This document shows, piece by piece, positions 53,718-63,645 of a stretch of 64,000 nt of DNA. A program made the position numbers and the translations under genes. Below the pieces are notes generated by a model, which saw nothing but the letters and a program-made list of their open reading frames with translations, made no database searches and had not been told where the DNA came from. Within the stretch, counting starts at the first letter, position 1, and each line of letters starts with the position of its first letter. The DNA comes from Planctomycetota bacterium (lineage in GTDB: Bacteria > Planctomycetota > Phycisphaerae > Phycisphaerales > SM1A02), in the NCBI GenBank assembly GCA_022574595.1, contig JACZRS010000011.1, positions 87,877 through 151,876 on the forward strand, given 5' to 3'.

Positions 53718-56700
53718 CTATAAAAGACTGGCCCCTTCCATTTGCTGTTTCTCGAGACTGATATTTAGTCCAAGACCTTTAATTTCAAAGCAAAGCACAT
53801 CGAACACCACCGGCATACCGGCTTCGAGAACGTTTGTGCCTTTGACCATCGAATCGTAGATCTTGGTTCGGCCTTCCACATCATCGCTCTTAACCGTGAG
53901 CAGTTCTTGTAATAGATATGCAGCGCCATAGCCTTCCAGCGCCCATACTTCCATCTCGCCGAATCTCTGACCACCCGTTCTAGCTTTGCCACCCAACGGC
54001 TGTTGAGTAATCAAGCTGTATGGGCCTGTTGCCCTGGCGTGGATTTTGTCATCCACAAGGTGGTGCAGCTTCAATATGTACATAAAGCCAACGGTTGATT
54101 TCTGGTGGAATGGTTCGCCCGTTCTGCCATCAAAGAGTTGAACTTTGCCTTCAAATGGAATTTGAATCAGAATTTCATTGGCATCGCCTGGATTCTTGCC
54201 GGTTGTTTCAAATTCCTCAAGCCTTCGGCTTACATGTTCGTTCGCCTCTTCGATAGCCGCGAGTATTTCTGTTTCGTGGGCTCCATCGAACACCGGGGTA
54301 ACCGCTTGGAAACCTAGAACAGCAGCAGCCCAACCTAGATGCGTTTCCAGGATTTGCCCTACGTTCATTCGTGAGGGCACGCCAAGTGGGTTTAATAGCA
54401 CATCTACAGGGGTTCCATCAGCAAGGAATGGCATTTCTTCTTCCGGCACGATACGTGCAATGACACCCTTGTTGCCGTGCCGCCCAGCCATCTTGTCACC
54501 GACAGATAATTGTCGCCTTGTCGCAAGATAGATCTTGACCATTTCAAGCACGCCTGAGGGGAGTTCATCACCACGTTTCATATGAGCAAGCTTGCGCTCG
54601 CGCTCTTTTTCAACAGCTACGATACGGGGCCAGAACTGATTACGAATCTTCTCAGCCGCTTCTTTAGCGTCCTTAGACCCTTTGATCCAACGCACATCAA
54701 AGTTTTCGATTTGCTCGACAATAACTTCTGGGATATCTGAAGCACCAACCTTTTGACGAGTCGATGGGTCAATCATTTCTGTCCCAAGGACTTCGTTAAT
54801 TTGAGAGATCATCTGACGGAACAGTGTGATCGCCTTTGCGTTCATCTGTTGTTCATATTCCACCATATCTACTTTGAGCTGTTGTTTTTGCTCATCAGTA
54901 ATGTGCATGCGACGATTGAATTTGCGTGATTTTATAACGATTCCAGATGTACCAGCAGGGACTTCCAGCGAGTCGTTTTTCACATCTTCGCTGGCTCGGC
55001 CGAAGATCGCATGAAGTAGTTTCTCTTCCGGCGTTAGCTCGGACTTGCTCTTTGGACTTACTTTACCAACGAGAATATCACCGGGTCCGACGCGTGCTCC
55101 GGTTCTGATTACGCCGAATTCATCAAGGTTACGCAAAACCTTTTCAGAAACGTTGGGGATATCGCGGGTGAATTCTTCACGGCCAAGCTTGGTTTCACGC
55201 ACTTCTACATCAAAGCTTTCTATGTGAATTGATGTGAATATATCACGCTTGACAAGACGCTCAGAGATTACAATAGCGTCTTCGTAGTTGTAGCCATCGA
55301 ATGTGCTGAACGAGACGATCACGTTTTTGCCTATGGCTAGTTCGCCATTTTTCGTCGCAGCCCCATCAGCAATAATTTGTCCAGCTTCAACGGTGTCACC
55401 GAGTTTGACCAGAGGCTGTTGATGCTGACAAGTTCGCTCATTGAGCCCGACAAACGTACGCAGTTGATACTCATCAGCGTTGTCTATGATGATATGTTGC
55501 CCGTCGACAGCCGTGATGGTTCCACTACGTCGGGCTTTGACGATCATGCCGGAATGTGCGCCGACTTCTCGCTCCATGCCGGTCGCAACCAGTGGCGGAT
55601 CTGACAAAATCAACGGAACCGCTTGTCGCTGCATGTTCGATCCCATTAGTGCGCGATTTGCATCATCATGCTCCAGGAATGGGATCAAAGCTGCGGAAAC
55701 GCCAACGATTTGCTTTGGTGAGATATCGATATATTCCACATCGCCAGCCGCAACCTGCGAAAGATCGCCGCCAACTCGAGCAAGAACTTGCCCCGAGGCG
55801 ATGCATCCATTTTTATCCAGAACATCGGAAGTCGCAAGCACTGACTTCATTTCTTCATCCGCACGAAGAAACTTAATCTTATCAGTAGTTTTGCCTTTCT
55901 TAACCTGGCGATATGGGGTAAGCAGGAATCCGTAATCATCAACCTTGGAATAAATCCCTAATGAAGCTATCAAACCAATGTTAGTGCCTTCAGGTGTTTC
56001 AATCGGGCAAATTCGTCCATAGTGGCTTATATGTACATCACGTACCTCAAAGCCTGCACGTTTACGATTTAGTCCGCCCGGTCCGAGGGCTGAAAGTCGG
56101 CGTTCGTGAACAAGCATTGCTAATGGATTAGTCTGGTCAACAACCTGCGATAGCTCGCTACGGCCAAAGAAGAAGTCTATAGCGCTGCTAATCGATTTGG
56201 AGTTAACCAAATCAGCTACCTTGGCAAGTTCATCGGGGTCTCTGACGCTCATTCGCTCTTGTACGGTACGCCTGAGCTTCAAAAAGCCTTTACGCATCTC
56301 TTCAATCGCAAGCTCATCTAAAGTGCGCAATCGCCGGTTGCCAAGGTGATCAATATCATCCACATGGGCTTTATTACGCTTTGCTCGTAGGTCTAATAGG
56401 TATCGAATTACTGCTAAGAAGTCGATAGCGCGAATGTGCTGAACATCTTCAGGCGCAGCTTCATAAAATTTTTCGAACTCGAATTTACGATTGAAGCGGA
56501 AGCGCCCAACCTTTCCAAGTCGATAACGATTGCTGTCAAAGAATTTTTCGCGGAACAAAGTGCGGGCTTTTTCAACTTGAGGTGGATTGCCCGGCCTGAG
56601 CCGGCCATAGATCCTTAGTAATGCCGCTTCGTGTTCGGTGACTTCTGCGAGGAAGTCCAAACGCTCCTCAGCAAGTGTATTGAGGATCAAGGGGTCGGCT

Positions 56701-57521
56701 GCATCGACGACGACCAGGACACTCTTAAGTTCTGAAGCTTGGATAGCCTCAATTGCATCGCCGATTTGAGCACCAATTCGGCAAAGCTCTTCGCCGGTAT
56801 CTGTGTCAATAATCATCTCAGCTGAGTAATGCTCTGGCTTAAGCTTTGCGGTCTTGACATCTTTTACTTTGTAAAAAAGTTCAAGAAGCTTCTCAGTTGA
56901 GGAGTAGTCTTCATCTAATGATCGCAAGAAAGTTGTGGCAGCGATCTTGGTGGACTGATCGATTCTCATCGTCAGTACATCCTTCTTGGTTACCTCAAGC
57001 TCAATCCATGATCCGCGCTCAGGGATGATGCGGGCAGAGTGCAACGGCCTGTCAGCTATTAAGGATGCAATGCCAAAGTCCACGCCGGGACTTCGGTGAA
57101 GCTGACTGACTATTACACGCTCGGATCCATTGACGATGAATTCACCACCACCCATCATGATGGGGATCTCTCCGAGGTAGATCTCCTCCTCGTTGATCTC
57201 GTCCACACCTTCACGGATCAGCCTTACCGCTATACGGAAAGGCATGCCATATGTGAGACGCAGCTCCCGGCATTCATCCGGGGTGTATCGTGCTTCGTCA
57301 AGCTTGTAATAAAGGTACTCCAGCCGCATCGTGCCGTCATACGACTCGATCGGGAAAACCTCTGATAGAAGTGATTCCAGCCCAAGGCGGGGGTCTCTCT
57401 TCTTTGGGTCTAAATCTTTCTGTAGAAACCTTTTGTACGATTCGGATTGGACTTCTGTAAGAGTGGGTACTGCTATGGCATCTCCACGCTTTGAGAAATC
57501 GCGCACGGGTCTTGAAACCAT
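53718..57521 (-). CDS. rpoB: DNA-directed RNA polymerase subunit beta
   Basis: About 1267 residues from ATG 57521, which has GAGGTG 6 nt upstream; the longer frame to 57581 is unlikely. Hallmarks are [32 protein letters not shown] (rifampicin region and fork), [13 protein letters not shown] and [13 protein letters not shown]. It forms the catalytic cleft with beta'. The rplJ and rplL genes that usually precede rpoB are absent; mcsB lies upstream instead. Confidence 0.98.
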   Translation of the reverse strand: MVSRPVRDFSKRGDAIAVPTLTEVQSESYKRFLQKDLDPKKRDPRLGLESLLSEVFPIESYDGTMRLEYLYYKLDEARYTPDECRELRLTYGMPFRIAVRLIREGVDEINEEEIYLGEIPIMMGGGEFIVNGSERVIVSQLHRSPGVDFGIASLIADRPLHSARIIPERGSWIELEVTKKDVLTMRIDQSTKIAATTFLRSLDEDYSSTEKLLELFYKVKDVKTAKLKPEHYSAEMIIDTDTGEELCRIGAQIGDAIEAIQASELKSVLVVVDAADPLILNTLAEERLDFLAEVTEHEAALLRIYGRLRPGNPPQVEKARTLFREKFFDSNRYRLGKVGRFRFNRKFEFEKFYEAAPEDVQHIRAIDFLAVIRYLLDLRAKRNKAHVDDIDHLGNRRLRTLDELAIEEMRKGFLKLRRTVQERMSVRDPDELAKVADLVNSKSISSAIDFFFGRSELSQVVDQTNPLAMLVHERRLSALGPGGLNRKRAGFEVRDVHISHYGRICPIETPEGTNIGLIASLGIYSKVDDYGFLLTPYRQVKKGKTTDKIKFLRADEEMKSVLATSDVLDKNGCIASGQVLARVGGDLSQVAAGDVEYIDISPKQIVGVSAALIPFLEHDDANRALMGSNMQRQAVPLILSDPPLVATGMEREVGAHSGMIVKARRSGTITAVDGQHIIIDNADEYQLRTFVGLNERTCQHQQPLVKLGDTVEAGQIIADGAATKNGELAIGKNVIVSFSTFDGYNYEDAIVISERLVKRDIFTSIHIESFDVEVRETKLGREEFTRDIPNVSEKVLRNLDEFGVIRTGARVGPGDILVGKVSPKSKSELTPEEKLLHAIFGRASEDVKNDSLEVPAGTSGIVIKSRKFNRRMHITDEQKQQLKVDMVEYEQQMNAKAITLFRQMISQINEVLGTEMIDPSTRQKVGASDIPEVIVEQIENFDVRWIKGSKDAKEAAEKIRNQFWPRIVAVEKERERKLAHMKRGDELPSGVLEMVKIYLATRRQLSVGDKMAGRHGNKGVIARIVPEEEMPFLADGTPVDVLLNPLGVPSRMNVGQILETHLGWAAAVLGFQAVTPVFDGAHETEILAAIEEANEHVSRRLEEFETTGKNPGDANEILIQIPFEGKVQLFDGRTGEPFHQKSTVGFMYILKLHHLVDDKIHARATGPYSLITQQPLGGKARTGGQRFGEMEVWALEGYGAAYLLQELLTVKSDDVEGRTKIYDSMVKGTNVLEAGMPVVFDVLCFEIKGLGLNISLEKQQMEGASLL

Positions 57522-57625
57522 CGATTCACCTCGAGATTCGACACGCTGGGCACATGCCGCAGTTCGGGGTCCTAGTGGCATTTGTCATTTAATAAACGTC
57601 AGTATTAGATCATCAGCTCCGCCAA

Positions 57626-57661
57626 GCCCCGCATATTAGTGAAGCAGCTTAGGCAGCACAA
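57626..57661 (-). promoter_or_regulatory. Predicted rpoB promoter
   Basis: On the minus strand a -35-like TTGTGC (57661-57656) and -10-like TAATAT (57638-57633) are 17 bp apart; the start site would be near 57626, leaving a 105-nt leader before ATG 57521. The phased A-tracts directly upstream fit an UP element. Confidence 0.5.
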
Positions 57662-57671
57662 TGCCATATGG

Positions 57672-57711
57672 TGATATTTTTTGATATTTTTTGATATTTT
57701 TCAAAGTTTTT
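57672..57711 (-). promoter_or_regulatory. Phased A-tracts (UP-element-like) upstream of rpoB
   Basis: Three exact copies of TGATATTTTT at 57672-57701 and a further T5 run ending near 57711. On the minus strand these are A5 tracts every 10 bp, which bends DNA. They sit about 46 to 85 bp upstream of the predicted start site. Confidence 0.65.
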
Positions 57712-57812
57712 ATAGGCCAACTGCTACTTTTATCGGTAATCACCCTAGCAAATACCGAAAATAATCAGAATTGTATAAAAAGTCCTAGCTAACAAGCAAG
57801 CTATGACATTCT

Positions 57813-58850
57813 CTATCGCAGGGCTTTGCGGACAACGTTGGCGCGGGCTTCGCGGAGGCGGTCGGGGGATAGGTCGGCTCCGATGTGTAGTTGCAGGTGG
57901 CCTGGCTGGATTTGTAGCAAAAGCCTATTGATTACATCAAGTTGAACATCCTGCAATCGCCTTAGGTGTATTCCTAATCGTACTCGGCTGAGGTGCTTCA
58001 TGGCTTCTTCGGCACCTAGTAATCTAGCGCTGCGAAGTACGGCTAAGGCCCTATGCACGCGATCGTCCAGCAGGTTTGTGTTGCGTTCAACGAGAATCTT
58101 CCTTGATTGATGTTCATAATCGATTACGCGCGGCAGCACTACCTGCACGAATTCTTCAAGCAGCTCGGATTCGCTTTGGCCAAGTGTTACCTGATTTGAG
58201 ATTTGATAAAAGTCCCCAGCCGATTCCGAGCCTTCGCCGTAATAGCCACGCACCGCAAGATGAAGATCCTTGGCAGCCCTTCGCACACGCTCAATTTCGT
58301 TGGTCAGCTTAAGTGCAGGCAAGTGCATCATTACGGAAAGGCGTATTCCGGTTCCCACATTTGTTGGGCATGCAGTTAAGTATCCCCAGCGCGAGGAAAA
58401 CGCAAAATCCGTCTTTTGTTCGAGAGTTTCATCAACTTTCTCAATCTGCTCAACCAGTTCTGCCAGCCTAAAACCCGGTGCGATTAGCTGCATTCGCAGG
58501 TGATCTTCCTCGTTAATCATAATGCTAAGGGTTTCATCTTCAGAAACCGCAACCGCACGAGGCATATCCGCTTCCGCCAGGTGGCGAGAAATTAAGTGTC
58601 GTTCAACCAGCAATTGCCTATCGCGTGAAGTTGCTTTTGCCAGATCGACCCAGATCATTTCCTGGCCAAGCTCACTGTCAAGAACTACCTGTTTGGCTAT
58701 GTGGACTAATTCATGCCGCTCTGCATCGCTAGCTCTTGCCACAAAGGGAAATCCCACCAGGTTTCTAGCCGCACGAACTCGGCAGCTCATAACCACATCC
58801 GCCTCCGGCCCACCTTCGCTAAGCCACGATCCTTTGGATGCAAATTCCAT
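57813..58850 (-). CDS. mcsB: Protein-arginine kinase McsB
   Basis: A 345-residue ATP:guanido phosphotransferase-family kinase. Features are MSCRVRAARNLVGFPF at the N-terminus, the active-site Cys in CPTNVGTGIRLS, and the C-terminal HLSRVRLGIHL. McsB phosphorylates arginine residues to mark proteins for ClpCP. It follows mcsA by 5 bp, the standard coupling. ctsR and clpC, its usual neighbours, are not in the window. Confidence 0.92.
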   Translation of the reverse strand: MEFASKGSWLSEGGPEADVVMSCRVRAARNLVGFPFVARASDAERHELVHIAKQVVLDSELGQEMIWVDLAKATSRDRQLLVERHLISRHLAEADMPRAVAVSEDETLSIMINEEDHLRMQLIAPGFRLAELVEQIEKVDETLEQKTDFAFSSRWGYLTACPTNVGTGIRLSVMMHLPALKLTNEIERVRRAAKDLHLAVRGYYGEGSESAGDFYQISNQVTLGQSESELLEEFVQVVLPRVIDYEHQSRKILVERNTNLLDDRVHRALAVLRSARLLGAEEAMKHLSRVRLGIHLRRLQDVQLDVINRLLLQIQPGHLQLHIGADLSPDRLREARANVVRKALR

Positions 58851-58855
58851 AATGG

Positions 58856-59404
58856 TTAATCCTTCTTGGGCGGTCTTTTAGCTTTGCGCTTAGCTTGTTT
58901 GGTAATTTGTGGTGATGCTGGTGTTTCATCAATATGACGCAACCGATCTCTAAGTTCAGCTGCTCTTTCGTATTGTTCTGCGGTTACCGCTTGATCCAGC
59001 TCCTTGGTAAGTTGACGGATTATCACCGTCCGATCAAGCGAATCTCCGGCGCGCTTTGGCACTTTGCCTCGGTGATGAGTTGCGCCGTTTTGGGCTCGTT
59101 CAATAAGCGGAGCAAGCTGCTCTTCAAAAGCGTCATAACATTCCGGACATCCAAGCGTGCCGGTTTGACGGAACTGCGAAAAAGTTGTTCCACAGCCAGG
59201 ACATGATTTTCTGGAGGACTCCGATGATTGCCCGCCTTGGCTCATGACAAACTGTGTTAGAAGCTGATTGATAGGTTGATGAGTCGGCATGGCAACGCCC
59301 GCTTCTTCTGCGTGTTCTTTACACAGATGAATCTCTTTGGTAACACCGTTCTTGACGGTAACCTCATGCACCACAGCCGGCTTGTTACAAATATCACACT
59401 TCAT
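58856..59404 (-). CDS. mcsA: McsA-like zinc-binding activator
   Basis: A 182-residue protein with two zinc modules, CDICNKPAVVH...CKEH and CPGCGTTFSQF...CPECYDAF, and a C-terminal UVR motif LTKELDQAVTAEQYERAAEL. McsA activates McsB by direct binding. Its position immediately before mcsB confirms it. Confidence 0.9.
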   Translation of the reverse strand: MKCDICNKPAVVHEVTVKNGVTKEIHLCKEHAEEAGVAMPTHQPINQLLTQFVMSQGGQSSESSRKSCPGCGTTFSQFRQTGTLGCPECYDAFEEQLAPLIERAQNGATHHRGKVPKRAGDSLDRTVIIRQLTKELDQAVTAEQYERAAELRDRLRHIDETPASPQITKQAKRKAKRPPKKD

Positions 59405-59527
59405 ATCAACAGTTAATCCTAGCAGCGCTATGGGCTGCGGGCTATAAATAAGTGTCTTTTATTTAAGGATAAAACGCACTATGGCGCACAATTTGCTCAT
59501 CTCAAACCATATCGGACAGTTAGCAAC

Positions 59528-60385
59528 TTAAACTTTGGCACTGCTTGTAGAGGTATGCTGGCGCTGCGGCGAAATTGCGCTACAGATTGCAACCAGTTGA
59601 CTAAGTAGATCATGCATTTTATCAAGTGGCTGCATGGTACTCTTATCTGATAGAGCTTCATCAGGATTGGGGTGACATTCAATAAAGACCGCATCAACAC
59701 CTGCGGCAACTGCTGCACGCGCAAGAAGCGCTGCTCGTTCGGGTCTTCCGCCACTAACTCCATCACCTGCGCCTGGCAACTGCGTTGAATGTGTCACGTC
59801 AAAGCAGACAGGTGGGCCCAACTCCATAAGATCACCAATCCCCACAAAGTCGTTTACCAACCGGTGATAACCTAAAAACGTGCCGCGCTCAGTCAGCATG
59901 ATTTGATCGCAACCAGCTTCGGTTAGTTTGCCCAATACGTGTTGCATTTCACTCGCAGCCATGAACTGACCTTTCTTGACATTCACTGGTTTGCCGGTCT
60001 TGGCGCAAGCAGCTAATAGATCAGTTTGTCTACACAAGAATGCCGGTATCTGCAAGAGATCAACAACCTTAGCTACTGCTTTCGCTTGGTTCGGTTCATG
60101 CACATCTGTTGTTACAGGAGAACCGAGTTCATCGCGCAAGCGCGCAAGTTCTATAAGACCTTTTTCCAGGCCAGGGCCGCGCGGCGAGTTAGCGCTTGAT
60201 CTGTTTGCCTTATCAAAGCTAGCCTTGAAAACGAACCCCAGACCTAGCTCTGCACATATATCGCGCATGGTGGATCCGATCAGCGAATTGGTCTGCTGAT
60301 CTTCTAGGACGCATGGACCAGCGATAACCAATAATGGTTGATTAGGCCCGGATTCGATTGATCCAATTTTGCAATTATGATTCAT
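59528..60385 (-). CDS. kdsA: 3-deoxy-D-manno-octulosonate 8-phosphate synthase
   Basis: A 285-residue class I aldolase-like synthase that condenses phosphoenolpyruvate with arabinose 5-phosphate to Kdo-8-phosphate for LPS inner core. The N-terminal GPCVLEDQQ has a Cys at the position that binds metal, and ASFDKANRSS, DVTHSTQ and IECHPNPDEALSD supply the remaining metal ligands, so it appears to be the metal-dependent form. It lies 123 bp upstream of mcsA. Confidence 0.93.
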   Translation of the reverse strand: MNHNCKIGSIESGPNQPLLVIAGPCVLEDQQTNSLIGSTMRDICAELGLGFVFKASFDKANRSSANSPRGPGLEKGLIELARLRDELGSPVTTDVHEPNQAKAVAKVVDLLQIPAFLCRQTDLLAACAKTGKPVNVKKGQFMAASEMQHVLGKLTEAGCDQIMLTERGTFLGYHRLVNDFVGIGDLMELGPPVCFDVTHSTQLPGAGDGVSGGRPERAALLARAAVAAGVDAVFIECHPNPDEALSDKSTMQPLDKMHDLLSQLVAICSAISPQRQHTSTSSAKV

Positions 60386-60596
60386 AAATACAGCCTAACT
60401 TCTGCGCACGAATGTGGGGGCTTGGCCCGATAGCGCGCACTCTCTAACTGCCAAAACCACACAGTACGCACCTACCTGACCGATACAAAGCTTCAAGGCC
60501 TTTTTGGATGCAAGTTCCAATTGGTATTGCCGAAGAGGTAACTGCGTGTCAGTGATGTAGTTGCGATAATACACCGTGAGGAGCCTGGGAGTATTT

Positions 60597-61388
60597 ATGG
60601 CCCGTATGCCACGAGAACCAGAGGCGTTTGGTGAGCAAGTAGCGAAGATTCTTCGCCGTCACTATCCCGAGCGCACCATCGAATTGGCTGGGCCTATGGA
60701 TCTGATCCTTAATGGCAAGCATCTTGGGCTTGATAACCTCTATCGTATGGTTCTGCATGAGCCTGATCGAGGGGTTGAGTTGGTCGAAAACTACCTTGAA
60801 AGGCTGATTGAGGGCGATACGCTGACCTCGATGCCGCTGCCTCTTTCGGTGGCCAAGCCTCGAATTATGCCACGTATTCAGCCCATTAGTATCTTCGATC
60901 ATCTTGACAAGCACCGCGTTGCCCATATCCCATTTGTAAATGACACAGTGATCGTGTTTGTTTTGGATATGCCGCAGATGACCATAAGTATCACAGTCGA
61001 ACAGATGATGCGTTGGGGCCTTGAGATAGATGATCTGGATGTGATAGCGCGAGAGAATCTTAGCGCTTATGCACCCGATCTTGAGATCCAGGTTGTAGAG
61101 TCAGCTGAGGGTGGTAGGGCTGCGATTGTGGCACGTCAAGATGGTTATGATGCAGCTCGTTTATTGCTCGGCAGCTTACACGCTCGACTTGCACCTGAGC
61201 TCAATGGCGATTTTTATGTTGCTTGCCCCGCACGAGATATGTTCCTTGCTCTTACATGTGATCCGGACGAATTCGTTCAGCGATTGCATCAGCGAGTACA
61301 AAAGGAATACAAACGTATGCCATATCCAATCACGGATGAGCTTTTTGTAGTGACGCGAGACGGCGTAGCCGGCACAAAAGCAGCGTAA
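60597..61388 (+). CDS. Conserved hypothetical protein, DUF1444/YtpQ-like
   Basis: About 263 residues from ATG 60597, with GGGAG 5 nt upstream (the GTG at 60576 adds seven residues). The pattern LAGPMDLILNGKHLGLDNLY, VPFVND-like IPFVNDTVIVFVLDMP and the C-terminal VACPARDMFLALTCDPDE resembles DUF1444 proteins, for which no function is known. It is soluble with no signal peptide. It converges with another hypothetical gene. Confidence 0.6.
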   Translation: MARMPREPEAFGEQVAKILRRHYPERTIELAGPMDLILNGKHLGLDNLYRMVLHEPDRGVELVENYLERLIEGDTLTSMPLPLSVAKPRIMPRIQPISIFDHLDKHRVAHIPFVNDTVIVFVLDMPQMTISITVEQMMRWGLEIDDLDVIARENLSAYAPDLEIQVVESAEGGRAAIVARQDGYDAARLLLGSLHARLAPELNGDFYVACPARDMFLALTCDPDEFVQRLHQRVQKEYKRMPYPITDELFVVTRDGVAGTKAA

Positions 61389-61403
61389 GAAAAAATCCCA
61401 GAC

Positions 61404-61434
61404 GCCAATGGATAGCAATCCATTGGTTTTCTTA
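61404..61434 (+). terminator. Bidirectional-looking terminator hairpin (copy 2 of dispersed repeat)
   Basis: Stem CCAATGGAT (61404-61412) and ATCCATTGG (61417-61425) with loop AGCA, followed by TTTTCTTAT. It lies between two convergent genes. The preceding GACGCC and the core match the hairpin at 25735-25757 with one difference. Confidence 0.75.
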
Positions 61435-61440
61435 TAACTA

Positions 61441-62166
61441 TCAAAAACCACCTGAGCGCATTACTTTTAAGCTGTCGGGAAATGGATAGCTTGCAAACGC
61501 TCCCGTGGGCGCTAACTCCCACATACCGAGCGATGGGTACACATCACCACGGAAACCTGCTTCGAACATTGTGCGCAGTACCGATTCAAATGCTGGTTCG
61601 TTGCCATCAGCATCTGCGAGTCGGTTTGACTTTGCCCCGAGGAAGGAAACAGAAGCAGCCGGCCAGCGTTCTCGTCGCCCTGCTAACATTTTGGTGATAG
61701 TCGCAAAGCCACGCGACAGATCATCAAGCGTGAAATGATCCTGCCCGCGTGGGCGCAGCAGAGCCATGATTAATATACGATCAAGATCGAACTTGAGGAT
61801 ATATGGTTCGTGATCGCCCGCAGAATGAACAGCTACCGATTCGTGAAACATTCGTGCAAACGCGGTGGCTGAATCTATATTCCATTGACTGGTGGGGACG
61901 AGTTCCAATAGTTCGCCAATGATTCCGTGCGTGTTATCCAGATCATTAACTGCACATATCGCAGTTCGATATCGCCCCGCAACAAGGTCAGCCAGGATAT
62001 GCTGTCCCCATTGGATTCGAATGCGGTCTCGATCCTTACTCGCAGCCTTTGGGTCGCCTGCAGGCAGTAGAATAACGCGCTCGGCACGGGCGTCCGCTTG
62101 CAAAAGCAGATCGCCTTCATCATCGTAAAGGCGCATTTCCGATTGTTCTTCAGCTTGATTAACCAC
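61441..62166 (-). CDS. Conserved hypothetical protein
   Basis: About 241 residues from GTG 62166, which has AGGAGG 6 nt upstream; the longer frame to 62223 would read through this site. No family is recognised. It is soluble, without a signal peptide; it has runs such as ILADLVAGRYRTAICAVND and YPSLGMWELAPTGAFASYPF. The end of the gene is 7 bp from a shared terminator. Upstream lies a region with short tandem repeats. Confidence 0.6.
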   Translation of the reverse strand: MVNQAEEQSEMRLYDDEGDLLLQADARAERVILLPAGDPKAASKDRDRIRIQWGQHILADLVAGRYRTAICAVNDLDNTHGIIGELLELVPTSQWNIDSATAFARMFHESVAVHSAGDHEPYILKFDLDRILIMALLRPRGQDHFTLDDLSRGFATITKMLAGRRERWPAASVSFLGAKSNRLADADGNEPAFESVLRTMFEAGFRGDVYPSLGMWELAPTGAFASYPFPDSLKVMRSGGF

Positions 62167-62528
62167 CACAAACCTCCTTGTTAATGCATTGGATAAGTAT
62201 AAGTATAAGTCATAGCTTAACACTCTGCATAAAATTGAAAGTAAGATAGATTAATAGCTCCATTCACATCAAATTCACATCAAATAGTTATATTTTGTGT
62301 GTAATCGCCAAAGGCCTAGCACTTTATTAAAAGCACAGCTGGGATTGTTAATAACCTATACAAAACACAGCAAGTGATTCTAAAACGCGCTGATTATGGT
62401 GATCTAAGTGTCAAAGAGTTCCGCTACCAAGCCCGCGAACTATTTGAAAAAGAACTAGAACAACAAGTAGAAATGAGGCCGGTTAAGAAGATTAAGGTCT
62501 GAACTCTAAACTAATGTCATTGCCTTCT
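62167..62528. other. Intergenic region with short repeats
   Basis: About 360 bp. A triple ATAAGT-like repeat (around 62190-62210) and two copies of ATTCACATCAA (62263-62284) are visible. The AT-rich part could hold promoter sites for the minus-strand gene. A 43-codon plus-strand frame is listed separately. Confidence 0.4.
62374..62502 (+). pseudogene. Possible ORF remnant
   Basis: A 42-residue frame from GTG 62374 to TGA 62502 reads VILKRADYGDLSVKEF and ELFEKELEQQVEM, a polar, helical composition unlike chance. The frame is open further upstream (to about 62315) with no start. It may be the tail of a lost gene. No family assigned. Confidence 0.25.
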
Positions 62529-63563
62529 TTATTCACACGCTCCCCAGTTGGCGAATAGTATGAGTAAGTCGACTGTGCTGACAGTGCCATCACCATCAAA
62601 GTCTGCTGATCCAGAGGTGCCCCATTGTGCGAATAGTTCAAGTAGATCACTTGTATCAACAGAGCCTGATCCGTCGAGGTCGGCAGGGCAGTCGTTGAAT
62701 TCGCACTGGTTAATCAGCACGCTTACGTTGTCGTTAGCCCAGTTTGTCACGACGAGATCGGAGACGCCGTCGCCATCGAGGTCCCCTATCGCGGCTGACA
62801 ACGGATAACTACCCACACTGTATGAGATGTTTGAGGCGAATGTACCATCGCCGTTGCCAATCAGCACGCTCACGTAGCCCTCCTTGGAGTGGTGGGTTAC
62901 GACGATGTCGGGAACACTGTCACTGTTGAGGTCGCCTATTGCTACTCTCGTTGGGCCGTTACCCAGGGCATAGGTGACGTCGGTGGCGAATGTGCCGTCA
63001 CCGATACCTATTAGAATGCTAATGTCGTCGCTGCCGCGGTTGGGTACGACGAGATCGGGGACGCCGTCGCCGTCGAGATCGCTGATCGCGACTGATTCCG
63101 GCATGCTGCCCACTCCATATGTTACTTGAGGGGCGAATGTGCCGTCGCCGTTGCCAATCAGCACCGTTACGTCGTCGTTAGAGTAGTTGGACATAGTGAG
63201 GTCGAGGATTTCGTCACCGTTGAGGTCGCCGATAGCAATAGAGATCGGATTACCATCCGCTTCATGGGTGACTTGGGTGGCGAATGTGCCGTCGCCATTG
63301 CCCATCAACACGCTGAGGTTGTTGCTGTTCCTATTAGCTATGATGAGGTCGGGTGCGCTGTCACTGTCGAGGTCGCCTATCGCGACAGTGTATGGGCTTG
63401 TACCCACATCATAGGTGGGGTTGACGTTGAGAAAGATCGTACCTGGGTCACATTGCCCGGCGACGTTTGTGCACAGACTAAATAAGCCCAACACACCAAC
63501 GACAACTTGAGCCATGTCTTTGAGCGCCACAATGTGTCTTACATTTTCAACATTTCGGATCAT
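62529..63563 (-). CDS. Secreted VCBS/FG-GAP repeat protein with WG calcium-loop tail
   Basis: About 344 residues from ATG 63563 (TGGAG about 10 nt upstream; ATG 63593 adds ten residues). A signal peptide precedes Cys/Ala near VAGQ. Five repeats of 48-50 residues carry VAIGDLDSDSAPDLIIAN and VLIGNGDGTFA. The C-terminal doublet ends in ANWGACE, as in four other proteins of the window. The repeats form a beta-propeller that probably binds calcium. Confidence 0.8.
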   Translation of the reverse strand: MIRNVENVRHIVALKDMAQVVVGVLGLFSLCTNVAGQCDPGTIFLNVNPTYDVGTSPYTVAIGDLDSDSAPDLIIANRNSNNLSVLMGNGDGTFATQVTHEADGNPISIAIGDLNGDEILDLTMSNYSNDDVTVLIGNGDGTFAPQVTYGVGSMPESVAISDLDGDGVPDLVVPNRGSDDISILIGIGDGTFATDVTYALGNGPTRVAIGDLNSDSVPDIVVTHHSKEGYVSVLIGNGDGTFASNISYSVGSYPLSAAIGDLDGDGVSDLVVTNWANDNVSVLINQCEFNDCPADLDGSGSVDTSDLLELFAQWGTSGSADFDGDGTVSTVDLLILFANWGACE

Positions 63564-63645
63564 CGAGATTATTCTCCAAAAGAGTTTTACCACCGATATC
63601 TATGTTCTGGCCATCTTCACTAGTGCCAAGTGCCAAGTGCCTGTT

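Noticed and set aside
57522..57581. Longer N-terminus of RpoB
   Set aside because: ATG 57521 has a good ribosome binding site and gives the family-type beginning; the upstream 20 residues do not.
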